64,000 nt of DNA from positions 2,542,001-2,606,000 of the forward strand of contig NZ_CP139137.1 in the NCBI RefSeq assembly GCF_034047335.1, given 5' to 3'. Source of the DNA: Chryseobacterium sp. JJR-5R (GTDB taxonomy: Bacteria > Bacteroidota > Bacteroidia > Flavobacteriales > Weeksellaceae). Below are positions 43,508-52,817 of this stretch, piece by piece. The translations under genes were made by a program, and so were the position numbers. Positions within the stretch are counted from its first letter, which is position 1. Every line of letters begins with the position of its first letter. Below the pieces are notes generated by a model. That model was not told where the DNA came from. It did not search any database and saw nothing but the letters and a program-made list of their open reading frames with translations.

Positions 43508-46399
43508 TTAAAAAGTTAAATTAAGCCCCATTAAATAATTTCTTGTGGAAGGGTTATTTGTTCCTATAATCAGTTGTCGGGCCTGATATCCGGTTACTGC
43601 CTGGTTCTGATTACCTACAGAGTTGGGTTCCGGATCCATTCCTGATAATTTATGATATGCAGAAAACAATACCACCGGGTTGGTTACCGTAAAATAAATT
43701 CTGAAGCTGTTGATTTTTAAATCTTTCAAAAATTCCTTGTTTACGTTATATCCTAAAGTAATGGTACGCAATTTCAGGTATGAAGCATCGAACATCGCTA
43801 AAGTGGAAGAATATTTAGGGTTATCACCACTTAAATGCCTGCCCGGGCGCGGGAAATATGCATCGGTATTATCTTCCGTCCAGTAATCTACATCTACGTT
43901 ATTTCCTCTGCCGGTCAGTCTGTTAAGGTAACTTGCAGAACCATACAGTGAACTGATCAGTATACCTCCGTGCTGAAATGCCCCTACTGTGCTTAAATCA
44001 AAGTTTTTGTACGCGAAACGCATATTGAACCCTCCCTGAAACTTAGGAGCCGTATCAAAAATCTGCCTGTCTGCAGGACCTATGGCACGAACCGGCGTAC
44101 CGTCTGCATTATAACCTCCGGTATACAATACTTTGATCGAACCTGTTACGTCAGCCGGAGTTCCCGGTTCCAGGATACTTTGGTAAGGATCTCCTGCCTG
44201 CCAGAGGCCTACATACTGATAATCGTAAATGGCATTGATGTTATGGCCTACAAACCATAAATTGTTTTCATCCCGGTCAGTCCCTGAAGCCAGTGATAAG
44301 ATTTTGTTTCTATTCGTGTAAAAATTTACGCCTGCCTCCCAGGTGAACCCTTCAGGATTATCGAAGATAATACCGTTTAAGGAAACTTCTACCCCTTTAT
44401 TTTCAGACTCCGCAACATTTGCGGTCTGAGAGGCAATGCCTGATGAAATAGGAAGCGATTTACGGGTTAAAAGATCTACTGTATGGGTTCTGTAGACTTC
44501 TGCACTGCCGGTAAGCCTGCTGTTGAAAAATCCAAAGTCCAATCCGTAATTCTGTGTTTTAGAATATTCCCAGCCAAGATTGGCATTGGGTGCTTCAGTT
44601 ACATATACACCGGTACTGTTTGTATTACCGAAATTATACGGTACCACACCCAATCTGCCCAATGTAGAGTACTCAGCAACTGCCTGGTTCGAAGTCTGTC
44701 CCCAGCCTGCTCTCAGTTTTAAAAGGTTAATGAATTTTACATTTTGCATGAAGGATTCATTGGTAATATTCCATCCCAGTGATATTGCCGGATAGGTATG
44801 CCATTTATTTCCGGGAGCCAGCCTGGAAGATCCGTCTGCGCGCAGAGTAGCCGTCAGCATATACTTGTTGTTAAAAGTATACATTACTCTTCCCATAGCG
44901 GACAGAAGCCCGTTCTGGATATACAGCTGATCTTCGGGTTTCACAGAAATATCGGCTTGAGGAGCCTGCCCTAGATTATAGTATTGGAAGAAGTCGGCCG
45001 GAACATTTCTGGCACTCATGTAAGAACTGACAATCCTGTTTCCTTCGGCTGAATATAACCCTACAGCATTGATTTTATGTTTTCCGAAAGTACGGTCGTA
45101 CGTCAAGAGGTTTTCCAGTACCCAGTGATAGGTCTGGTTGTTTCCTCTTCCTGCAGATGACGGCCCGAGCGGATTGGTATTGAATACACCTACTCCTGCA
45201 TAGTTCCCGCTATTGGATGTGCGGTAATCCAATCCTACATTTAATCTGTATTTAAGCCCGTTTATAATATTAAGCTCACCGTACATATTATTATACGAGG
45301 CAAAAGATTTACTTTCGTCAATATATTTGTCTCCCAGGCCGTTTATCCCTTGACGTGTATAAATCCAGGTCTGGTCTATCCCTCCTGCTGTGATCATGGT
45401 CCGCTTCAGACTTCCGTCAGCATTATAAGGGTTTGCCAACGGCGAATATCCTAAAATCGCTCCGGGATTCAGCCCGTTTCCTTCTGATACAGAATAATTG
45501 GTATTGGTTGTGAAACCAAACTTGAATACTTTGCCTATCTGCTGATCAATGGCCATTCTTAAAGCAAATCTTTCATAGTTCTGGATCGGGATCAGTGCGT
45601 CCTGTTTGAAATAAGACAGCCCTACATTATAATTTCCGCCTTCCGTACCGCCTGAAATCCCGACGTCATGACTCGTCATCATTGCCGGTTTGTAATATAA
45701 ATCCTGCCAGTCTGTATTTGTGTTATTGCTTTCATCTACGCCATTGTTATATAATGGGGTATTAGTACCGGCCGGAACGGCATACGCCCTAAGTTTGGCA
45801 AATTTTTCTCCATCCATCATAGGATACTTAGAGAAGAGCGTCTGAACGCCGGTAAATGTATTATAGGTAAACTTGGGCTTCTGTCCTTTTGATCCCCTGT
45901 TGGTGGTTACCAGGATAACCCCGTTTGCCCCTCTGGAACCATAAATTGCCGTTGCGGATGCATCTTTCAGGATATCAAGGCTTTTAATGTCACTGGAGCT
46001 GATGTCGCTCAGTGATCCTGTAAACGGAATGCCGTCAAGAACGATAAGCGGATCATTATTCCCCGTTAACGACCTTGTCCCACGGATACGGATCTGCATG
46101 GCAGCCCCCGGTTTTGTGGAGGTCTGGGTAATATCCACACCCGCTGCCCTGCCCTGCAGAGCCTGCGTAATATTTGCGGAAGGCACTTCCCGCAGTGCGT
46201 CTCCTTTTACAGTAGCTACGGAACCCGTTACAGACTCTTTTCTCTGGGTACCGTATCCGATAACAACCACCTCATCAATCTTCTTCTCTTTTGTTACCGT
46301 ATCTTTTTTAACCTGGGAATAAACCATGCCTGAAGGCAATAAAGCCATGGCAAAAAATATTGCCGCCTTATTGGTTTTAGCAAAATAAAATCGGTTCAT
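43508..46399 (-). CDS. SusC/RagA-family TonB-dependent outer-membrane transporter
   Basis: This 963-aa protein has a signal peptide ending near LPSGMVYSQ. The SusC signature follows: a TonB-box-like DEVVVIGYGTQ, the plug domain GRAAGVDITQTSTKPGAAM and IRIRGTRSLTGNNDPLIVLDG, then the AIYGSRGANGVILVTT motif. A large beta-barrel reaches the C-terminal LMGLNLTF. The usual N-terminal carboxypeptidase-regulatory-like domain is absent: only about 15 residues separate the signal peptide from the plug. It imports long xylo-oligosaccharides with the SusD partner. Confidence 0.95.
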   Translation of the reverse strand: MNRFYFAKTNKAAIFFAMALLPSGMVYSQVKKDTVTKEKKIDEVVVIGYGTQRKESVTGSVATVKGDALREVPSANITQALQGRAAGVDITQTSTKPGAAMQIRIRGTRSLTGNNDPLIVLDGIPFTGSLSDISSSDIKSLDILKDASATAIYGSRGANGVILVTTNRGSKGQKPKFTYNTFTGVQTLFSKYPMMDGEKFAKLRAYAVPAGTNTPLYNNGVDESNNTNTDWQDLYYKPAMMTSHDVGISGGTEGGNYNVGLSYFKQDALIPIQNYERFALRMAIDQQIGKVFKFGFTTNTNYSVSEGNGLNPGAILGYSPLANPYNADGSLKRTMITAGGIDQTWIYTRQGINGLGDKYIDESKSFASYNNMYGELNIINGLKYRLNVGLDYRTSNSGNYAGVGVFNTNPLGPSSAGRGNNQTYHWVLENLLTYDRTFGKHKINAVGLYSAEGNRIVSSYMSARNVPADFFQYYNLGQAPQADISVKPEDQLYIQNGLLSAMGRVMYTFNNKYMLTATLRADGSSRLAPGNKWHTYPAISLGWNITNESFMQNVKFINLLKLRAGWGQTSNQAVAEYSTLGRLGVVPYNFGNTNSTGVYVTEAPNANLGWEYSKTQNYGLDFGFFNSRLTGSAEVYRTHTVDLLTRKSLPISSGIASQTANVAESENKGVEVSLNGIIFDNPEGFTWEAGVNFYTNRNKILSLASGTDRDENNLWFVGHNINAIYDYQYVGLWQAGDPYQSILEPGTPADVTGSIKVLYTGGYNADGTPVRAIGPADRQIFDTAPKFQGGFNMRFAYKNFDLSTVGAFQHGGILISSLYGSASYLNRLTGRGNNVDVDYWTEDNTDAYFPRPGRHLSGDNPKYSSTLAMFDASYLKLRTITLGYNVNKEFLKDLKINSFRIYFTVTNPVVLFSAYHKLSGMDPEPNSVGNQNQAVTGYQARQLIIGTNNPSTRNYLMGLNLTF

Positions 46400-46493
46400 A
46401 CTTATTATTTTTAAATATTAGGATTGAAGATAAAAGGCCGTTAATAGTTACAGTATAAAAATCCTTAGTGTTTATTTTCAGCCTTTTACCGTA

Positions 46494-47822
46494 TTAGATA
46501 TACATATTGACGATTGCTTCAAACAGTTCCTGTTTTCCGCTTTTCGGCTGAGGTTCACCAATTTCGTGTGCTATCTTCCGAAGGTCTTCGAGGGTAAGGG
46601 CTCCTTCTTCGAATGCTTTTCCGTTTCCGCTGTCAAAAGAAGCGTAACGGTCTGTTCTCAGTTTTTTATAATCTGAATGCTCAAGAATATCCGCTGCTGC
46701 CAGAAGGCCTCTTGCAAATACATCCATTCCGGAAATATGAGAGATGAACAAATCTTCAGGATCAATGGAATTCCTCCTGATTTTGGCATCGAAATTCACG
46801 CCGCCTGTTCCTAAACCTCCTGCAGGAAGGAGAACCAGCCATGCCTGAACCATATCATGGTAATCTACCGGGAATTGATCCGTATCCCATCCGTTCTGGT
46901 GGTCTCCCCTGTTGGCATCGATGCTTCCGAGCAATCCTGCATCTACGGCCACCTGAAGTTCATGCTCAAAAGTATGGCCTGCCAGTGTTGCATGGTTTAC
47001 TTCGATATTAAGCTTAAAGTCTTTATCCAGCCCGTAATGCCTCAGAAACCCGATTACCGTTTCAGAATCATAGTCATACTGGTGTTTGGTAGGCTCCATC
47101 GGCTTAGGCTCGATCAGGAAAGTCCCTTTGAAACCCTGCTGGCGTGCATAATCCCTGGACATGGAAAGGAAACGTGCCAAATGGTCTTTTTCACGTTTCA
47201 TGTCGGTATTCAGAAGGCTCATATACCCTTCTCTTCCTCCCCAGAATACGTAGTTTTCACCGCCTAAAGCGATGGTTGCGTCAATAGAATTCTTAACCTG
47301 GGTCCCGGCACATGCCAGAACGTCAAAGTTCGGGTTTGTGGAAGCGCCGTTCATGTATCTTTCATGGGTGAATACATTGGCCGTGCCCCATAAAAGCTTG
47401 ATTCCCGTTTCTGCCTGTTTTTGTTTTGCATATGCTACGACAGACTGAAGGTTTTTTTCATAATCTTTCCAGTTGTCAGCAGGTGCTACCAGATCGATAT
47501 CATGGAAACAGTAATAGCCGAAGCCCATTTTGGACATAAATTCAAAGCCTGCATCCATTTTGTGCATGGCTCTGGCAACAGCATCGTTTCCTGTGTCCCA
47601 GGGATGATGGATGGTAGGTCCGCCGAACGGATCGCTTCCGTCAGCACACAAGGTATGCCACCAGGCCATTGCAAAACGCGTCCATTCTTTCATCGGTTTC
47701 CCCATGATGATTTTTTCTGCGTCGTAATAGCGGAAAGCCATTGGGTTTCTGCTTTCTTTTCCTTCAAACTGAATTTTTTCAATACCTGTAAAAAACTCTT
47801 TTGTACCTGTTAAAGTGTTCAT
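46494..47822 (-). CDS. xylA: xylose isomerase
   Basis: This enzyme converts D-xylose to D-xylulose in the cytoplasm. I use the Met at 47822 (442 aa, [11 protein letters not shown]); the frame extends upstream to 47897, but that part does not look like protein of this family. Metal and catalytic landmarks: YYCFHDIDL with the catalytic His, [55 protein letters not shown] and [13 protein letters not shown]. The length agrees with group II isomerases. It lies 97 bp after xylB, and both lie between the regulator and susC. Confidence 0.97.
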   Translation of the reverse strand: MNTLTGTKEFFTGIEKIQFEGKESRNPMAFRYYDAEKIIMGKPMKEWTRFAMAWWHTLCADGSDPFGGPTIHHPWDTGNDAVARAMHKMDAGFEFMSKMGFGYYCFHDIDLVAPADNWKDYEKNLQSVVAYAKQKQAETGIKLLWGTANVFTHERYMNGASTNPNFDVLACAGTQVKNSIDATIALGGENYVFWGGREGYMSLLNTDMKREKDHLARFLSMSRDYARQQGFKGTFLIEPKPMEPTKHQYDYDSETVIGFLRHYGLDKDFKLNIEVNHATLAGHTFEHELQVAVDAGLLGSIDANRGDHQNGWDTDQFPVDYHDMVQAWLVLLPAGGLGTGGVNFDAKIRRNSIDPEDLFISHISGMDVFARGLLAAADILEHSDYKKLRTDRYASFDSGNGKAFEEGALTLEDLRKIAHEIGEPQPKSGKQELFEAIVNMYI

Positions 47823-47919
47823 ATTGATCTTATTTATTTTTAAATTTTTATATAAAAATCCCCTGCTCACCGGTATAAGACAGCCGGTAAGTGCCATGGA
47901 AGAATTCCTTTATTGTCTG

Positions 47920-49404
47920 TTAGATGATTTCCTTAAGATGGTTTTTCCATCTGGAATAGGCTTCTATATACTGTTCCTGTTTTTCGTGTTCCGGTTCTAT
48001 CACGGCTATTTTTTCAAGGGAAGCAAAAGCTTCTTTGGAATCTGCATAAAAACCGATTCCCATTCCTGCCGCTCTTGCTGCCCCCACTGCTCCGTCGGTA
48101 TCATAAAGCTCAATAACAGCGTTGCTGACACTGGAAAGCGACTGCCGGAAAATGGAACTCAGAAACATATTGGCATTCCCGGCCCTGATTACCCGGATGT
48201 CCATCCCGATACTCCTCATGATATCCATTCCGTATTCATAGGAAAAAACAATTCCTTCCTGTGCGGCACGCAGAATATCACCTTTTGAATGGATGTTAAA
48301 ATTAATCCCGTGAATTGAGCAGTTGGTTTCTTTATTTTCCAAGACCCTTTCCGCCCCGTTTCCGAAAGGCACGATGCTCAGCCCTTTGGAACCGACCGGT
48401 GACAGTGAAGCCAGTTCGTTCATATCGCCGTAAGAAGCCAGTGAAGTGGCAAAATTATGCTTCAGCCATGAGTTTAAAATCCCGGTCCCGTTGATGCAGA
48501 GCAAAACACCTAATCTGATCTGTTCAGGAGTGTGGTTTACGTGGGCAAACGTATTTACCCTGGATAACTTATCATATTCAAGCTGATCCAGAACACCATA
48601 TACAACGCCTGAAGTGCCTGCTGTAGAAGCAATTTCCCCGGGGTTGAACACATTCAGAGAAAGTGCGTTGTTCGGCTGGTCCCCTGCCCGGTAGGAAATA
48701 GGTGTTCCCTCTTTCAGTCCTAATTCCTGAGCTGCGGCTGCCGAAACTGTCGACTGGATTCCGAAAGTGGGAATAATTTCCGGGAAAAAACTTTTCGGGA
48801 TTCCGTAATGGTTGATTACGTCCTCTGAGATGCAGTTATTTTTAAAATCCCAGAAAATCCCTTCAGACAAACCTTCAACCGTCATCCCGATATGCCCGGA
48901 AAGCCTCATGGCAATATAATCCCCCGGCAGCATGATCTTATCGATCTTATTAAAAATTTCCGGCTCATTTTCCTTTACCCATGCCAGCTTGGAAGCGGTA
49001 AAGTTTCCCGGTGAGTTCAGCAGATGCGAAAGGCATCTTTCTTGTCCGATGGTTTTGAATGCCTGCTCGCCGTATGGAACCGCACGGCTGTCACACCAGA
49101 TAATGGAAGGCCTCAGCAGATTCTGATCTTTATCTACCAGGATAAGACCGTGCATCTGCCAGGTAATGCCGATCCCCTTGATATCTTCAGGATGTACCCC
49201 GGACTCATGCATAACGGCTTCGTGTGCAAGTTTAAGATTGGTCCACCAGTCGACCGGATTCTGTTCTGCCCATCCCGGGTGAACAGCAGTGATTTTCATT
49301 TCCTTTTTAGGAGAAAATTCCGAAGCAACCACTTTGCCGCTGGATGCCTCAATAAGACACACTTTCACGGAAGAACTGCCAATGTCATAGCCTAGTAAAT
49401 ACAT
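47920..49404 (-). CDS. xylB: xylulokinase
   Basis: This 494-aa FGGY-family kinase forms xylulose-5-phosphate. It shows LLGYDIGSSSVKVCLIEA (phosphate 1 motif), GWAEQNPVDWW, GIGITWQMHGLILVD, catalytic Asp candidates in YRAGDQPNNALSLN, STAGTSGVVYG (phosphate 2) and VIRAGNANMFLSSIF near the end. It starts 17 bp after the Nudix-type regulator gene and precedes xylA, giving a regulator-xylB-xylA operon. Confidence 0.95.
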   Translation of the reverse strand: MYLLGYDIGSSSVKVCLIEASSGKVVASEFSPKKEMKITAVHPGWAEQNPVDWWTNLKLAHEAVMHESGVHPEDIKGIGITWQMHGLILVDKDQNLLRPSIIWCDSRAVPYGEQAFKTIGQERCLSHLLNSPGNFTASKLAWVKENEPEIFNKIDKIMLPGDYIAMRLSGHIGMTVEGLSEGIFWDFKNNCISEDVINHYGIPKSFFPEIIPTFGIQSTVSAAAAQELGLKEGTPISYRAGDQPNNALSLNVFNPGEIASTAGTSGVVYGVLDQLEYDKLSRVNTFAHVNHTPEQIRLGVLLCINGTGILNSWLKHNFATSLASYGDMNELASLSPVGSKGLSIVPFGNGAERVLENKETNCSIHGINFNIHSKGDILRAAQEGIVFSYEYGMDIMRSIGMDIRVIRAGNANMFLSSIFRQSLSSVSNAVIELYDTDGAVGAARAAGMGIGFYADSKEAFASLEKIAVIEPEHEKQEQYIEAYSRWKNHLKEII

Positions 49405-49421
49405 AATTTAGAAAAGGGGTA

Positions 49422-50147
49422 TTATTTTATTAGTTTAGTGTTGTTCTTTTTGTAGACTTTGGCGTCGAACTTATAATATCTTGCCGCTCGGTGCGAAACA
49501 TTTTTTTCTATTTCATCCAAAGGGACAATGTAGTTGAATGAGGATATCTTTTTATGAAAGTTTTTAATATCGATATGCTTTTCACTTAGGGCCGTGTACA
49601 GCTGATACAGCTGCCTGATGGTAAATCTTTTCGGCAGCAGCTCGAAAATAATGGTGAAATCAGACTCGATCCATTTTCTGATCTCCACCAGAGACTCGCT
49701 GATGATTTTATTATGGTCAAAAGGGAGTGTAGGCACCTCATCGATCGGAAACCAGTCTACGGTATCGTATTTCGTACTGTTGATCTTATGATCGATTTTA
49801 CAGAGCGAAAGGTAGGCTACAGTAATAATCCTGTCGATATCATGTTTGTACTCCTCTCCCATCCATCTGATGTCATGCTCACTGGTGGCACGCGCCGGAT
49901 CTGCAAAGCATTTGAATTGCTTAAGAACCATTTTCTTAATACCCGTAAGCTCATGAAGCACCCTTTGCGCGGCATCGTCAACATCCTCATCACTGAAAAT
50001 AAGGCTGCCCGGCAGTTTTCTCTGACGCTCCAAAGGAACATCCTCCACATGGCGCTGAACCAGTAAAATGTTCAGCCTGTTTTCGTAATCAAATCCGAAC
50101 ACAACACAATCAACAGATACGTACGTATGAATAAAATCAGGGCTCAT
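49422..50147 (-). CDS. Nudix-fold transcriptional regulator (NrtR/AraR type), probable xylose regulator
   Basis: This 241-aa protein has an N-terminal Nudix-like domain (about 5-145) and a C-terminal winged-helix-like domain (about 155-235, with RFTIRQLYQLYTALSEKHID and SHRAARYYKFD). The Nudix box GSLIFSDEDVDDAAQRVLHE (40s-60s) lacks the REUxEE glutamates, having RVLHEL instead, so hydrolysis is unlikely and ligand sensing is expected. NrtR-family proteins of this kind regulate arabinose genes in Bacteroides. Position upstream of xylBA suggests a xylose- or xylulose-responsive regulator. A perfect palindrome lies just upstream of its start. Confidence 0.88.
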   Translation of the reverse strand: MSPDFIHTYVSVDCVVFGFDYENRLNILLVQRHVEDVPLERQRKLPGSLIFSDEDVDDAAQRVLHELTGIKKMVLKQFKCFADPARATSEHDIRWMGEEYKHDIDRIITVAYLSLCKIDHKINSTKYDTVDWFPIDEVPTLPFDHNKIISESLVEIRKWIESDFTIIFELLPKRFTIRQLYQLYTALSEKHIDIKNFHKKISSFNYIVPLDEIEKNVSHRAARYYKFDAKVYKKNNTKLIK

Positions 50148-50150
50148 TTA

Positions 50151-50164
50151 AAATGTTAACATTT
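50151..50164. promoter_or_regulatory. candidate operator of the Nudix-type regulator
   Basis: AAATGTTAACATTT is a perfect 14-bp palindrome, 4 bp upstream of the regulator start codon. A second related half, ATGTAACAT, follows at once. Autoregulation is inferred from symmetry and position. Confidence 0.45.
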
Positions 50165-50786
50165 ATGTAACATCACAAATATAAAAATTCAATTGAATAA
50201 AAAAAATAAAATTACCACTACTAACTACATATCAATAATTTACATATCTATTTTTAATGATAAGTATTGTATAAAAAAAATGATAAGGTTATCATAAAAA
50301 ACACACTTATTAATATCCTATTATATGAATCAGCAACCCATTACGTAAAAAAAAATAAAAAATAACCGGATAAATTGTTCATTAAAATCATATGATAAGA
50401 AACCTTAAAATCTGCCTGATTTTTTTTTAATTAAAAGCGTATAAAGACACTTTCCGGGCCATATATTCTTAAAAAAAATGATTTTTCTTTTACCGTTTTC
50501 ACATGCGAGACCGCAAAATCATAGCGAAAGAGAATTTTAGAATCAGAATCAGGATTAATTTTTTGAGAACGGAACATTAAAAAATCAGCCTTTACCGACA
50601 ATTTTTATTCGGGAAAAATAATGGCATATGCACAAACCGTATAATGGCTGCCATGACAGGTGAACCTGAAACGGACACGCATGATTTCAGGTCCCGAATC
50701 TCAGTTACCGTATTAATTTTTTCCCAATTTTACAGGTATGGCACAACTTCTGATGTAGGAAAACCGCAACACTTAAATCCGATATT
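50165..50786. other. gene-free, strongly AT-rich gap
   Basis: No gene is supported. The left half (50165-50480) is low-complexity A/T runs and presumably holds the promoter of the xylBA/sus transcript. The right half leads to the gene at 50787. No clear RNA structure was seen. Confidence 0.4.
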
Positions 50787-51218
50787 ATGTCTATAAAAAT
50801 ACAGGTTGCTATTTGCACACAATGCAATGGCTACTATTCATCTGCACCTTTGGAAAAAAGAGATTCCGGCCATCCTGAAATTATCGATCATTTTTTTTAT
50901 CACGGTGAGCCTTGGTTTACGCTGGAACAGGAAACGTTTGACAAATGCAGGAGCTATGAACATACGGAAATAAAAGTGGTTAATCTCCATGAGCATACAC
51001 AGAACGATCATCAGTACTGCCACTGCAGTAAAAGCATAATTACTGAGGAAAAAATTCTTACGGATGCTCCTAAACTCCAGAAAAGCATTCCGGTTGCAGA
51101 GAAATATGAAATAGAAACGGAAATTTATTTTAAAGACCTGTATTATACCTACAATAATTTTCATGGCATACAAATCCCTGCGGCCGGCAGTTACAATTCC
51201 AACAGAAAGTACGGTTAA
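50787..51218 (+). CDS. cysteine/histidine-rich hypothetical protein
   Basis: This 143-aa cytoplasmic protein has no signal peptide. It contains CTQC at residues 10-13 and, later, HxxHTQNDHQYCHC, which together could form a zinc-binding site, and a YKFKDLYYTYNNF-like aromatic stretch near the end. I do not recognise a family. It is isolated between a long AT-rich gap and a hairpin at 51309, and its strand matches the light/stress cluster that begins at 52154. Codon usage and a clear frame support it being real. Confidence 0.6.
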   Translation: MSIKIQVAICTQCNGYYSSAPLEKRDSGHPEIIDHFFYHGEPWFTLEQETFDKCRSYEHTEIKVVNLHEHTQNDHQYCHCSKSIITEEKILTDAPKLQKSIPVAEKYEIETEIYFKDLYYTYNNFHGIQIPAAGSYNSNRKYG

Positions 51219-51308
51219 CAGGCAACTCTTCTATTTTCAACAAAGAACTGCATCTGAGGATAATCCAAACTAGAATTAGACTCATGGTATTTTTAAGCTA
51301 TATATAAA

Positions 51309-51334
51309 AATGCGACATAAAATTATGCCGCATT
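51309..51334 (-). terminator. probable terminator of ribA
   Basis: On the minus strand AATGCGGCATAA pairs with TTATGTCGCATT (one mismatch) and is followed by a short T-rich run. It is about 135 bp past the ribA stop. It could also end the convergent 50787-51218 transcript. Confidence 0.5.
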
Positions 51335-51468
51335 CTTATATTGTAAGAGGCCTAATCACAATTCAGCAATTGTGTCAATACAATGTATTTCGCAGTAATC
51401 CATATATCTTATCATATGGCAAACAACCCGTATTGTTATTGATTGACCAATCCGGTTGTACATAAATC

Positions 51469-52062
51469 TCATATCTTCTCCAGCAGGTGGCCGAAATAAT
51501 CTTTCTTGGTCATCAGGTAGCTTTCATTTACCGGATTGGAGTTTATTTCCAGAGGGACCCTTCCGGCCAGGGTAATGCCGCTGCCCTCCAGCGCTTTCAG
51601 TTTGTCAGGATTATTGGTAAGCAGGTAAATGCTTTTAACTTCCAAAAGCTTAAGCATTTCTATGGCTGCTTCAAAATTCCTTCCGTCTGCCGGAAGCCCC
51701 AGCCGGAGATTGGCTTCAACCGTATCCAGTCCCTGCTCCTGAAGGGCATAAGCTTTCAATTTATTGATGATCCCGATATTCCGGCCTTCCTGCCTCAGGT
51801 AAATAATCATTCCCCCTTTTTCAGAGACAAACTTCATGGCTGCGTCAAGCTGCTGGCCGCACTCACATTTTTTTGAATGGAAAACTTCACCCGTGATGCA
51901 TTCTGAATGGAACCGTACATGAACTGCCCTGTCGAAATCCGTTGTTTTAGAAACCCATGCCAGATGCGGCATCCAGTCTGTATTATCTTCGGAAAATGCA
52001 TATACGGTAAAGACCCCAAAGTCAGTCGGGATATCAGACTGTGCCTGTATTTGTAACATCAT
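51469..52062 (-). CDS. ribA: GTP cyclohydrolase II
   Basis: This 197-aa stand-alone enzyme catalyses the first committed step of riboflavin synthesis. Zinc ligands C55, C66 and C68 appear in SECITGEVFHSKKCECGQQ. The GTP-binding YLRQEGRNIGI and YLLTNNPDKLKAL segments match the family, and the size matches E. coli RibA (196 aa). Bacteroidota usually carry a fused RibBA, so a separate RibA next to a flavin-dependent photolyase cluster may supply extra flavin. It is divergent from the TetR gene, with a 91-bp shared promoter region. Confidence 0.95.
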   Translation of the reverse strand: MMLQIQAQSDIPTDFGVFTVYAFSEDNTDWMPHLAWVSKTTDFDRAVHVRFHSECITGEVFHSKKCECGQQLDAAMKFVSEKGGMIIYLRQEGRNIGIINKLKAYALQEQGLDTVEANLRLGLPADGRNFEAAIEMLKLLEVKSIYLLTNNPDKLKALEGSGITLAGRVPLEINSNPVNESYLMTKKDYFGHLLEKI

Positions 52063-52088
52063 CTAAAATTTAAATCATTTATATAGTA

Positions 52089-52096
52089 CAAATTTA
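52089..52096 (-). promoter_or_regulatory. -7 element for ribA
   Basis: TAAATTTG on the minus strand fits the TAnnTTTG consensus, 27 bp upstream of the ribA ATG. The same octamer occurs on the plus strand at 52130-52137 for the divergent TetR gene. Confidence 0.45.
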
Positions 52097-52129
52097 TACT
52101 TTGTTTTAATTTAAAGTAATATAATTTAC

Positions 52130-52137
52130 TAAATTTG
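52130..52137 (+). promoter_or_regulatory. -7 element for the TetR-led cluster
   Basis: TAAATTTG fits the TAnnTTTG consensus and lies 16 bp before the ATG at 52154. A TTTG at 52100-52103 is farther upstream than the usual -33 spacing. Confidence 0.4.
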
Positions 52138-52153
52138 TAAGAAAGAAATTCAA

Positions 52154-52807
52154 ATGGATAATCAAAATCAGAATTATATAACTTCGGAAAGCATACTCGA
52201 ACTGTATGGCGATTATATTCTTAACCATGGCGAAAAGCCGAAAAATGTATATCTGTTTGCCAAAGAAAACGGGTTTGAAGAAAAAGAATTCTATCATTTC
52301 TTTTCCGGGTTTGAGCATATGGAGAGGGAAATTTTTAATCATTTTTTTAAAAAATCCCTGGAACTGGCGGCTGAAGTCAATATTTCGGAAGGAGTGACGG
52401 CAAAGGAAAAACTGCTGAATGTCTACTTCATTTTCTTTGAGAACCTGACGATGAACAGATCACTTGTGCTTTCCCTGCTGGGAAAAGACAGGATGGACCA
52501 TGCAAAGGTATTGGACAGCCTGAAGAGAACCCATCAGCAATTTATCAACACGCTGGATTTCAACGAATGGGAAATACTGAGGAAGGCAGAGAAAATCAGG
52601 AACTTTAACGAAAAATCCAGGCAGCAGGCCTTATGGCTTCATTTGGTTTCGTGTATTGAGTTCTGGAAAAAAGACACGTCGCGGGACTTTGAAAAAACAG
52701 ATATTTTCATTGAAAAAACAATTGATACGGGATTTGAACTAATCGATAATGAACCCTTGAAAAAGCTTCTCGATCTCGGAAAATTTTTATGGAAAGAACA
52801 CCGGTAA
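52154..52807 (+). CDS. TetR-family transcriptional regulator
   Basis: This 217-aa helical protein has an N-terminal TetR-like helix-turn-helix (about 10-55: ILELYGDYILNHGEKPKNVYLFAKENGFEEKEFYHFF, residues 15-51) and a ligand-binding helical C-terminal region with ALWLHLVSCIEFWKKD. It is the first gene of a plus-strand cluster and precedes the ABC1 kinase by 10 bp, so the two are co-transcribed. It shares its promoter region with ribA and may control both directions. The signal is unknown. Confidence 0.75.
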   Translation: MDNQNQNYITSESILELYGDYILNHGEKPKNVYLFAKENGFEEKEFYHFFSGFEHMEREIFNHFFKKSLELAAEVNISEGVTAKEKLLNVYFIFFENLTMNRSLVLSLLGKDRMDHAKVLDSLKRTHQQFINTLDFNEWEILRKAEKIRNFNEKSRQQALWLHLVSCIEFWKKDTSRDFEKTDIFIEKTIDTGFELIDNEPLKKLLDLGKFLWKEHR

Positions 52808-52817
52808 ACAAGCATTT

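Noticed and set aside
47823..47897. N-terminal extension of xylose isomerase
   Set aside because: The downstream Met gives the normal family start and length, and the extra residues resemble translated leader.
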